37,360 bases of DNA from an uncultured Bacteroidales bacterium. Lineage in GTDB: Bacteria > Bacteroidota > Bacteroidia > Bacteroidales > Bacteroidaceae. This document shows positions 7,253 to 15,000 of the stretch, piece after piece (the first letter of the stretch is position 1; each line of letters begins with the position of its first letter). The notes below the pieces were generated by a model. That model was not told where the DNA came from, made no database searches, and saw only the letters and a list, made by a program, of their open reading frames with translations. The position numbers and the translations under genes are program-made. The DNA lies in the NCBI GenBank assembly GCA_902768605.1, contig CACXLY010000056.1, positions 1-37,360 of the forward strand, given 5' to 3'.

Positions 7253-9217
7253 GTGAAGACGAAACACATATTCGCAGGCTTTGCATTGCTGCTCATAGTG
7301 GCTTGCGCAAGCTTAGGCACACCGGATGGTGGCATCTACGACGAGATACCGCCGAAGGTTGTGGCTTGCTATCCTGTGGACCGTGCCATCAACAATACTG
7401 AGCGCAAGATGAGGATTCGCTTCGATGAATATGTCAAGCTCGAGAATGCCAATGAGAAGGTCATCGTCTCGCCCCCTCAGATTGAACCTGCCAACATCCG
7501 AGCTGACGGCAAGAGTGTGAAGATAACGCTCTATGACAGCTTGAAGTCGAACACAACCTACACCATCGATTTCAGCGATGCCATCGTCGATAACAACGAG
7601 GGCAACCCGATGGGACACTACACCTACAGCTTCAGTACAGGCGAGGAGATTGACACGATGGAGGTGTCGGGGGCTGTGCTCAATGCCGCAGACCTGGAGC
7701 CTGTGAAAGGCATCCTTGTCGGCCTCTATCCCCTCGACTCACTCTTCAGCGACACGATTCTCAGGGAAAGGCCATTCTCTCGTGTCTCGCGCACCAACGG
7801 CTCTGGCCGCTTCTGCATCAAGGGTGTCAAGCCGGGCAAGTATCGCGCTTTCGCCTTGGAGGACAAGGACGGAAACTTCGTCTTCTCGCAGAAGAGCGAA
7901 CGCATCGCCTTCATGCCCGATACCTTCACCACTTCCTGCAAATGGGATGTGCGGAATGACACCATTTGGCGCGACTCCACACATTATGACTCGATAAATG
8001 TCGTGCCTTATGTCCATTACTATCCCGATGACCTGGTGCTCGAAGTGTTCCTCGAGGCAGGGCAGGACCAGCACTTGCTCAAATTCGAGCGCCCCGACCC
8101 TGATGTCATGAGGATGTATTTCACCGCTCCAGCCGACACACTCCCCACCATCAAAGGCCTTAACTTCGACGAGAAATGCCTTGTGGCAGACGCTTCCCTT
8201 CACAACGACACCATCACCTATTGGATTACCGACACAGCCTTCACACATAGCGAGGACACGATAAGGTTCGAGCTTTCATTCCTCGAGACAGACACGACGG
8301 GTGTCCTGAGCCCTCATACGGAACTGAGGGAGGAGGCGCCGAAGCTGACTTGGGCAAAGATACTGAAGGAGAAGGAGAAGAAAATCCAGGAGTGGCAGAA
8401 GCAGCGCGAGAAGCAGCTGAGGCGCTCGAAGACAGTCTTGCCGATGGAGAACAATCCTTTTGAGCAGAATTTCCTCGACCTCTCAGCAAAGCCTGCAGGC
8501 AGTCTCGACCCCAATCAGAATGTCCAATACATTGCCAAGCAACCGATTGCGAGTGTCGATACCACACGAATGCATCTCTATATCAAGCAGGACAGCCTTT
8601 GGTTGCCCGAGCCCTTCCTCTTCTTGCCCGACCGCGACATCAAGTCCTACACGCTCTATGCCGAATGGGAGCAGAAGCGACAGTATCGCTTCACGATAGA
8701 CAGCGCAGCCGTAGTCGGTGTCATGGGCGACCCTTGCAGAGCCATCAAGAGCGAGTTTTCGGTGAAGAGCGAGGACGAGTTCGGCTCCCTCTTTGTGCAT
8801 GTCATACTGCCCGACACAGCTAACATCGTCGTTCAGCTGCTGAACAAGAGCGACAAGTGCGTGGCAGAGCAGGTGGCTGGGAAAGATGGTCGGGCTGACT
8901 TCTTCTTCCTGAAGCCTACCGAATATTACATGCGATGCTATGTGGATACTGATGGCGACAGAGTTTGGGACACGGGCGAATACGGCAAAGGCTTGCAGCC
9001 GGAGCGCGTCTTCTATTTCCCCAAGCCCATCTCGGTCAAGGCAAAATGGGACGTTGAGCAGGACTGGGCACCGCTCGAGATACACCGAATGTACCAGAAA
9101 CCGCTCGAGATTACCAAGCAGAAGCCCGATAGAGAAAAGAACATCAAGCAGCGCAACTTGGAGCGTTTGCAGCAGAAACAGGCTGAGAGACAGCAGAGAA
9201 GGGGGAATAGAGAATAG
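7253..9217 (+). CDS. Ig-like domain lipoprotein
   Basis: A 654-residue predicted lipoprotein. A hydrophobic signal peptide ends in LLIVAC, with Cys18 as the lipidated residue. Residues about 33-125 look like a bacterial Ig-like (Big_5/SbsA type) domain, with PPKVVACYP...I.F.EYV...TYTIDF. A carboxypeptidase-regulatory-like beta domain follows (about 133-200, SGAVLNAADLEPVKGILV...). A charged helical segment is at about 365-390, and the C-terminal tail is very basic and glutamine-rich. The start is a GTG. Homologs occur widely in Bacteroidetes as Ig-like domain-containing proteins of unknown role, often beside a DUF3108 gene as here. The four-base gap to the next ATG suggests one operon. Confidence 0.8.
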   Translation: MKTKHIFAGFALLLIVACASLGTPDGGIYDEIPPKVVACYPVDRAINNTERKMRIRFDEYVKLENANEKVIVSPPQIEPANIRADGKSVKITLYDSLKSNTTYTIDFSDAIVDNNEGNPMGHYTYSFSTGEEIDTMEVSGAVLNAADLEPVKGILVGLYPLDSLFSDTILRERPFSRVSRTNGSGRFCIKGVKPGKYRAFALEDKDGNFVFSQKSERIAFMPDTFTTSCKWDVRNDTIWRDSTHYDSINVVPYVHYYPDDLVLEVFLEAGQDQHLLKFERPDPDVMRMYFTAPADTLPTIKGLNFDEKCLVADASLHNDTITYWITDTAFTHSEDTIRFELSFLETDTTGVLSPHTELREEAPKLTWAKILKEKEKKIQEWQKQREKQLRRSKTVLPMENNPFEQNFLDLSAKPAGSLDPNQNVQYIAKQPIASVDTTRMHLYIKQDSLWLPEPFLFLPDRDIKSYTLYAEWEQKRQYRFTIDSAAVVGVMGDPCRAIKSEFSVKSEDEFGSLFVHVILPDTANIVVQLLNKSDKCVAEQVAGKDGRADFFFLKPTEYYMRCYVDTDGDRVWDTGEYGKGLQPERVFYFPKPISVKAKWDVEQDWAPLEIHRMYQKPLEITKQKPDREKNIKQRNLERLQQKQAERQQRRGNRE

Positions 9218-9221
9218 AGAA

Positions 9222-10013
9222 ATGAAGAAGATTCTATATATTTTATTGTTGGCTGTCATCTGTTGCCCATTGTCCATTCACGCTCAATGCTCTGCCGAGA
9301 ATACCGCTTTCAATGCCGGCGAGGAACTGAACTACGACCTCTTCTTCAACTGGAAGTTCGTGTGGGTCAGCGCTGGCACGGCCACAATGAGCATCTCATC
9401 CACGAAATGGGAAGGCCAGCCTGCCTACAAGACTCATCTCATCACTCGAACCAGTTCTCGCCTGGACCGCTTCTTCATGATGCGAGACACGATGCAGAGC
9501 ATCATCACCGAGGACATGACTCCGCGATACTACAAGAAAGGAGCAAACGAGGGTGGTCGCTATTATGTGGATGAGGTGTGGTACAGCTATCCCGGTGGCA
9601 AGACGCATCTTCGCCAACGCTATCGCGACAGAACCGGCGAGGTGACAGAGAAGACCTACGACAGCCCGAAGTGCCTCTATGATATGATGAGCCTGTTGAT
9701 GAGGGCGCGTTCCTTTAATGTGGACAATATGAAGAAAGGCGAGAAGCTGCGGATGCCGATGGCTGACGGGCACAAGGTTGAGGACATCACGCTCATCTAT
9801 CGTGGCCGCGAAAACTTCAAGATGAAGAGCACCGGCGTCACTTACAAATGCGTAGTCTTCTCGTTTGTAGAGTACCCGAATGGCAAGGAAAAGGAAATCA
9901 TCACTTTCTATATCTCCGACGACGCGAACCACATACCCGTCCGCCTCGACCTCTTCCTTCGCTTCGGCGTAGCAAAGGCATATCTCAGCAAGAGCAAAGG
10001 ACTGAGACACTGA
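9222..10013 (+). CDS. DUF3108 domain periplasmic protein
   Basis: A 263-residue protein with a cleavable signal peptide (MKKILYILLLAVICCPLSIHA). The opening of the mature part, AFNAGEELNYDLFFNWKFVWVSAGTATM, is typical of DUF3108 proteins, predicted beta-barrel-like periplasmic proteins of unknown function. I chose the ATG at 9222, four bases after the upstream stop, because it starts exactly at the signal peptide. It is probably translated with the Ig-like lipoprotein gene and may act with it at the outer membrane; that partnership is inference from position. Confidence 0.82.
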   Translation: MKKILYILLLAVICCPLSIHAQCSAENTAFNAGEELNYDLFFNWKFVWVSAGTATMSISSTKWEGQPAYKTHLITRTSSRLDRFFMMRDTMQSIITEDMTPRYYKKGANEGGRYYVDEVWYSYPGGKTHLRQRYRDRTGEVTEKTYDSPKCLYDMMSLLMRARSFNVDNMKKGEKLRMPMADGHKVEDITLIYRGRENFKMKSTGVTYKCVVFSFVEYPNGKEKEIITFYISDDANHIPVRLDLFLRFGVAKAYLSKSKGLRH

Positions 10014-10018
10014 TATAT

Positions 10019-10128
10019 AATTCATAATTCTTAATTCATAATTCATAATTATTTCCTCCGCCTTATATCTCGCTTAGTTCTGGGCGTAGCCATTATGAAT
10101 TAAGAATTATGAATTAAGAATTGTGAAT
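10019..10128. repeat. Fold-back repeat of AATTCAT/AATTCTT heptamers
   Basis: The left arm (about 10019-10050) is made of AATTCATAATTCTTAATTCAT units. The right arm (about 10092-10128) has ATGAATTAAGAATTATGAATT. The arms are near reverse complements around a 40-base loop with no repeat character. It lies between the DUF3108 stop and the MITE-like element and may act as a transcript-end hairpin. Confidence 0.75.
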
Positions 10129-10131
10129 AGC

Positions 10132-10420
10132 AATGATATAGTAGTTGGCACGCTTTTCGGATAAGTGTAAGAGTTTAGTTGAGGGTGGATGAAGGCTGAA
10201 AGCCTGATAAGAACATAGGCGGGGGTGAAACCCCCGTAAAGCAGACATCGCAACAACTAAGTGCTGAAAGCACGACAGAACATCAGAAATCTGGCCACCC
10301 CTTGACTATCGTCGACCTTTGGTTCAGGGTTCCATCTCCCGCTCGTACTTGTTACGGGGGTTTCACCCCCGCCTATGGTCTTTCCAGCCTTTCAGGCTTC
10401 CATTGTGCTGCTATATTATT
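10132..10420. mobile_element. MITE-like inverted-repeat element, copy 1
   Basis: The left end AATGATATAGTAGTTGGCAC and the right end GTGCTGCTATATTATT are inverted copies of each other. Inside, GGCGGGGGTGAAACCCCCG (left) recurs inverted as CGGGGGTTTCACCCCCGCC (right). GGCTGAAAGCC-type stems also recur, so the whole element can fold back on itself. A closely similar, shorter copy is at 17311-17553 and a right-end fragment at 11453-11494. There is no transposase, so it would need one supplied elsewhere. No clear target-site duplication is seen. Confidence 0.75.
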
Positions 10421-10437
10421 CCCTTATGAATTGTGAA

Positions 10438-10962
10438 TTATGAATTGTGAATTGTCGTCACTTCTTCCGCTTTCACCTCAATTGTGGCGGCGCAGGCTCC
10501 GGGGATGGTGACGATGAAGCGGCGTGAGCGATGTCCTTCGACGCGTTGGAAGTGGCCGCGGACACCTTTGAGTGGGCCGCCGACAATCATGACTTCCTCT
10601 CCCGGCTTGAGCTTGATTTCATTTGTCGGCACGATTTCGACGAAGTCCGGACTCTCGGTACAAACCTTCATGAAGTCTTCCATTTGGTGCTCCGGCACAA
10701 TGATTTTCTCCATCTTCCCATCCATCTGCCGCATCATGTACTGCAGTTCTGGGCGCGACTTCTTCAGAGCCTGCACCTTTTCCTCCGTTGAATGGATGAA
10801 GATGAGATTGTGGATGGCTGGTTCCAGCGAGTTCTTCAGGCGTCGGCCCTTCTGGATGATGCGCCGCATCGGTACAAACGCCGGCACTCCGAGGGCGTCC
10901 ATCTCCGCCTTGACCTTCATCTCGCGTCGATAAGTGACGCGCATTGCGAACCAGTTCTCCAT
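10438..10962 (-). CDS. UpxY/NusG-family transcription antiterminator
   Basis: A 174-residue NusG paralog. The N-terminal NGN domain (residues 1 to about 105) opens ENWFAMRVTYRREMKVKAEMD. A KOW domain follows (about 118-150, LKPGEEVMIVGGPLKGVRGHF). It matches the UpxY type of Bacteroidales, which binds RNA polymerase and lets it read through one capsule or exopolysaccharide operon. Here no polysaccharide genes follow; downstream on its strand are repeats and the end of the convergent DUF3108 gene. The last residues (IHNS) and the stop codon are encoded by a heptamer-repeat tract, so the original 3' end may have been altered. Confidence 0.82.
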   Translation of the reverse strand: MENWFAMRVTYRREMKVKAEMDALGVPAFVPMRRIIQKGRRLKNSLEPAIHNLIFIHSTEEKVQALKKSRPELQYMMRQMDGKMEKIIVPEHQMEDFMKVCTESPDFVEIVPTNEIKLKPGEEVMIVGGPLKGVRGHFQRVEGHRSRRFIVTIPGACAATIEVKAEEVTTIHNS

Positions 10963-10974
10963 TGCCTATTAAAC

Positions 10975-11042
10975 ATTAACCATTGAACATTGAAAGGTAT
11001 CGGACAAGCTAAATGCTCAGAGTTCAATGTTCAATGGTCAAT
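10975..11042. repeat. Fold-back repeat of CATTGAA units
   Basis: ATTAACCATTGAACATTGAA (10975-10994) and TTCAATGTTCAATGGTCAAT (11023-11042) match as reverse complements in 19 of 20 positions around a 28-base loop. It lies between the upxY-like start and tRNA-Pro. Confidence 0.75.
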
Positions 11043-11049
11043 AAAAAAG

Positions 11050-11122
11050 TCGGAAAGAGGAGACTCGAACTCCCGACCCCCACGTCCCGAACGTGGTACG
11101 CTACCAACTGCGCTACTTTCCG
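11050..11122 (-). tRNA. tRNA-Pro (anticodon CGG)
   Basis: A 73-base cloverleaf, with CCA not encoded. The acceptor stem CGGAAAG pairs with CTTTCCG, followed by discriminator A. The D-arm GCGCAGTTGGTAGCGT is present. The anticodon stem CCACG/CGTGG carries the loop TTCGGGA with anticodon CGG and G37, as expected for proline. The T-loop is TTCGAGT. A run of T follows the 3' end on the minus strand. Confidence 0.95.
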
Positions 11123-11142
11123 AGTGGTCCTAAAACCGGGTG

Positions 11143-11150
11143 CAAAGGTA
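11143..11150 (-). promoter_or_regulatory. -7 element of the tRNA-Pro promoter
   Basis: TACCTTTG on the minus strand, about 20 bases before the tRNA 5' end. I see no clear TTTG at the expected -33 position in the A/G-rich sequence upstream. Confidence 0.5.
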
Positions 11151-11238
11151 CGAAAAAAAGTGAAAAGAGAAAAGTGAAAAGTGAAAAATTAAATGCAAAA
11201 GGCGAAAAATACAGTCTTTTTCCTTATTTTTTCTCTCA

Positions 11239-11274
11239 TTTGCTTGCAGGATTCGGGAAAAAGCCTTACCTTTG
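11239..11274 (+). promoter_or_regulatory. Promoter of the truncated tRNA-Phe
   Basis: TTTG (11239-11242), 24 bases, then TACCTTTG (11267-11274), ending about 18 bases before the tRNA 5' end. The spacing is slightly long. Confidence 0.5.
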
Positions 11275-11292
11275 CACTCGCAAAAACGGAAA

Positions 11293-11351
11293 GGTGCCAT
11301 AGCTCAGTTGGTAGAGCAAAGGACTGAAAATCCTTGTGTCCCCGGTTCGAT
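11293..11351 (+). pseudogene. tRNA-Phe cut off in the T-loop
   Basis: GGTGCCA acceptor strand, D-arm TAGCTCAGTTGGTAGAGCA, anticodon arm AGGACTGAAAATCCT with anticodon GAA, and the 5' T-stem CCCGG plus TTCGAT match a normal tRNA-Phe. The sequence then changes to ATAAACAATATATTACGG. The 3' T-stem and the 3' acceptor strand (expected TGGCACC) are missing, so no functional tRNA can form. The break lies in the TPsiC loop, where tRNA-integrating elements usually recombine. A complete tRNA-Phe must exist elsewhere in the genome. Confidence 0.8.
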
Positions 11352-11370
11352 ATAAACAATATATTACGGC

Positions 11371-11460
11371 TCAGCGGATATATGACTCCTTTTTGCCGCC
11401 CTGTATGTAGATGCCTTTCTGTGTGGGCTTGCCTGAGAGCTTGCGGCCGTCGGCCTTCGG
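11371..11460 (-). pseudogene. C-terminal fragment of a T9SS-type surface protein
   Basis: Read on the minus strand, this translates to ...DGRKLSGKPTQKGIYIQGG followed by KKESYIR and a stop. That is the same terminal pattern as the GH97 protein (GRKL..IPSKGIYIHDGKKV) and the BspA-like protein (GQKLAVPNKGINIVNGKKV). No continuous upstream coding part remains; the MITE-like right end begins directly upstream. I read it as the last part of a lost cell-surface protein gene. Confidence 0.7.
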
Positions 11461-11494
11461 TTCAGGCTTCCAACGTGCCAACGGCTATATCATT
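11453..11494. mobile_element. Right-end fragment of the MITE-like element
   Basis: GGTTCAGGCTTCCAACGTGCC followed by AACGGCTATATCATT matches the right terminus of the copies at 10132-10420 and 17311-17553. The left end and the GGGGGTGAAACCCCC core are absent. Confidence 0.65.
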
Positions 11495-11547
11495 AACTAT
11501 TATAAATAATGTGTCAGTTTGGTAGAGGTTTCGAAAACTGCAACACG

Positions 11548-11778
11548 CGCCGAGAAGCCCGAAGACTCGAGGCTCCCCTCTTCTTGTTCCCTGCAGGGGC
11601 TCAAAAATAAACTGTGAATCTGTGAATATTCCCCATCAGCAGCCTGAAGGGGTCGCAGAAGCATCGCAATCGTAGGCAGAATCCGACGGCATCGCAGGCA
11701 GGAGCATCGGCCATCGCAGGCAGGAGCATCGGCCATCGCAGCACGCTGCATCCCCAAACATGACACGTTGCGATGGCC
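11548..11778 (+). repeat. Long repeat, copy A
   Basis: About 230 bases that recur as a reverse complement at 34023-34244 with only scattered differences. The shared part runs from CCCGAAGACTCGAGG through CCCTGCAGGGGCTCAAAAAT and GTGAATATTCCCCATCAGC to CCCCAAACATGACACGTTGC. Copy A has one more 22-bp unit than copy B. Its second half is part of the 22-bp array described at 11638-11901. No protein reading frame is convincing. Confidence 0.8.
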
Positions 11779-11901
11779 ATCTTGACATGTCAAAATAATC
11801 GACTCTCCATGCTGCGTTTGCCCTTTTTTGCAAAAGCGACAACCTTTTTAGGCAATTGCAACCTCCATCTTGTTAATTTTGTTTAAATGATTGCCCACTT
11901 T
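11638..11901 (+). repeat. 22-bp phased array upstream of the dockerin-type gene
   Basis: Twelve consecutive 22-base units start at 11638, 11660, 11682, 11704, 11726, 11748, 11770, 11792, 11814, 11836, 11858 and 11880. The best conserved units (11682-11747) share CATCG at positions 9-13 and AGGCAGGA at 15-22. Later units keep GC at positions 1-2 (11704 to 11770 and 11814 to 11858), CATC at 9-12 (11770, 11858) or AGGCA at 15-19 (11836). The array ends at the -33 TTTG of the next promoter. It is not a CRISPR: there are no spacers. Confidence 0.65.
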
Positions 11902-11933
11902 TGTCTCTATTCCGCAAAATTATTGTACTTTTG
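11900..11933 (+). promoter_or_regulatory. Promoter of the dockerin-type protein gene
   Basis: TTTG (11900-11903), 22 bases, then TACTTTTG (11926-11933). It leaves an A/T-rich leader of about 90 bases before the ATG at 12030. The spacing is a little longer than the usual 19-20. Confidence 0.55.
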
Positions 11934-12029
11934 TGACGTGATTGTGCAGGTATGATGTACTCTGTTTGCAAGAAACGGCTTAATACATTATTATATTATA
12001 TTAATTATTAACTTTAATCACTAAAAGCA

Positions 12030-15000
12030 ATGAGAAAGTTTTACTCTCTCGCCATCCTCGGCCTGATGTGGCTCGCTGGTTCGGCTGCTTTCGCTGATGA
12101 CCACGGATACGTGAACGGTATCTGTACGATGCACGACGATTGCGACGAACACTTCGAACGCCCCCAGCAGGATGCGGATGGCTTCTACATGCTCTACAAT
12201 GCGGGCAATGTGGAATGGATTTCTCAGGAGGTAGCCAACGGCTCTCTTGACCTCGACTGCAAGTTGATGAACGACATCGACTTCGAGAACATCGTGAACC
12301 TGCACAGTCCCATCGGCCCGAACGACGGCCGAAAGTACAATGCTACGTTCGACGGACAGGGACATCGCATCAAGAACATGATTATCGACCGTCCCGATGT
12401 GGAGCGTCAAGGCTTCTTCGGCGACCTGCGCGGTAATCCAAACGTTCGCGGCGGCGGTACCGTCATCAAGAATCTCATCATCGACAAGAGCTGCTCCATC
12501 ACCGGCGCTTTGCGTACCGGCGGCATCACGGGCACAGGTCAGAACAATGAGAAGGAGATTATCATCATGAATTGCGTGAACGAGGCCAGCGTCACCACCT
12601 CCTCCAAGAATGCGGGCGGCATCACTGGCGGCAGCACCAGCAATCATCCTATCTGGAAAATCACGAACTGCGTCAACACCGGCACCATCACGGCTCTGGG
12701 CAACGCAAATGGCGAGAAGGAGTCGGCCGGCATCTCAGGCTGGTTGGGCGACAATGCCAACACGCGCGTTGTGAATTGTATCAACATCGGCCAAGTCATT
12801 GATGGCGAGGGCGGCAGCGGCATGGACGGCAGCGGCCGCGGCGTGTTCCGCCAGTCGAACAGCGACGCTACAGCCGTGAACTGCTACGACCTCAGCGGCA
12901 TGCCCGATGCGTTCCAGTTCATCGACCACGACTTTACGGCCGAGGACGTCCTCAATGGCCGCGTGACCTTCACCATCAACCAGAAGGCCGGCGAACTCGT
13001 TTATTGGCAGACCATCGGCGAGGACGAATACCCCATGCCTTTCAGCACGAGCAAGCAAGTCTATCTGCAGGGCGAACTGCTTTGCGACGGCACTCCCATC
13101 GAGGGCGGTACCTATACGAACGACCCCGTCGAGCCCGTCCGTCCGCCTCATGAATTCGAGGACGGCGACTTCTACTGCATCAATTGCGGCGCCATCAACG
13201 ACAGCTTCTGCGAAAAGGATGCCGACGGCTTCTACCAGCTCAACACCGAATTTGACGCCTACTGGTTTGCCGAATTTGTCAAGGCAGGCAATGTCGAGGT
13301 GAATGCCAAGCTGAACAACGACCTTGACTTCTCGCTCTGTCCTGACTTCGCTGGTATCGGCGACCGTGACCACGGCTTCAAGGGCATTTTCGACGGCGGC
13401 TTCCACACCATCAGCAACCTGGTCATCGACCGTCCCGACGAGGATTGGTTTGGCTTCTTCAACTTCCTGAATGGCGGCGCTACAGTCAAGAACCTGCGCG
13501 GCGACGCTTCCTGCTCCATCACTGCTCACGGCAATGCCGGCCTCATTGGTGGCTCGACGGCAGCTGGCGACATCTTCCTCGAGAACCTCGCTTTCGAAGG
13601 TGACGTCACTTGTACAAGAGCTGGTGCAGGCGGTATCATTGGCTGCAACACCGGTTCTCAGGCACATATCATCATGACCAATTGCTATTCGACTGGCACC
13701 ATCACGGGTGAGGATATTTCTGTCAACGAGAACGGCGCCCTGAGCGCATGGCTCGGCAGCGACGGTGCAGTCATCACGAACTGCTGGTCGAGTGCTACCG
13801 TAAACGGCGTGCAGAACGATGAGAAGTACCTTGCTCGTTTCAACAACGCCGTCTTCAACAACTGCTACAGCCTCAACGGCACACCGCTCCAGGCCACTCT
13901 CTTCGAATATGAGGACATGGAAAGCGGCAAGCTCTGCTACAAGCTCAATGGCGACCAGGAGACTATCGCATGGTATCAGACACTTGGTGATGACGAGTTC
14001 CCGACCTTCATGCCCGGCCATCAGCAGGTTTATGCTGTTGCCGAGATGCGTTGCGACGGATGGTTCGACCCTCTCGATGCAACCTATTCCAACACGCCTG
14101 GTGCCGGCATTCCCGACCATAAGTTTGTGGACGGCTTCTGCACAGTCTGCCATCAGCAAGACCCCGATTTCCCGTTCCTCGACGTATTCCCCAATGCTGA
14201 CCACGACGTGACCACGGGTTACACGACCAATAACGGTGGCGACGGCAGCAACCTCGGCTTCGAGAGCAGCGTCGTAGAGCATTGGAACTCATCTTGGTTC
14301 GAAAGCTACCAGACGCTCCAGAGCCTTGAGCCCGGCGTTTATCGCCTTCGCGTACAAGGCCTTAGCCGTGTGGCTCAATGGGGCAATGCGGAGTATAATG
14401 CCTACGAAATGGGTGTGCTGAGCGACGAATACGCTCCCCTCTACCACAGCAGCCAGTACTTCGTGCAAGTCAACGGCAAGAAGATTGCCCACCGCTTCAT
14501 GGACATCGCCGAAGGTCGCCAGGAAGAGCGCGTCGGCGAGACAGAGAACTTCAGCGAGTACACGGGTGCATGGGTTCCCAACTCACGCACGGCCTGCATG
14601 AAGTACTTCGGTCGCGGCCTCTATTGGAACGAACCTCTCTACTTCGTTGTAGAAAGCGCAGAGGACAGCGTCAACGTCGGCGTCGAGAACAGTCTCTATC
14701 TCTATGGCAACTGGACAGTATGGGACAGCTGGCGCCTCGACAAGCTGACGGCAGGCGACATGGAGCTCATCCGCAACCAACAGATTGCATCCTTCCAGGA
14801 AGACATTGTCACGCTCGAACCTCAGCATTCCCTCATGGAAGCATATAGCGAGGCAAAGAATGCCGTCGTGAATGCTACGACCCTCGAGGAGATTATGAAT
14901 GCCAGCGACGTACTGGCCAGCACGCCAAACCTCATCCGTCGCAGCCACCTCGCATACGAGAACTACAAGGCAGCCATCGAGGCCTTGAGGGAAGAGGTTG

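Noticed and set aside
12735..14282. Minus-strand frames of over 500 codons opposite the large secreted protein (also 14583-16184)
   Set aside because: High G+C codon bias of the plus-strand gene leaves the complement open. The translations are Val/Ala-rich without domains or signal peptides.
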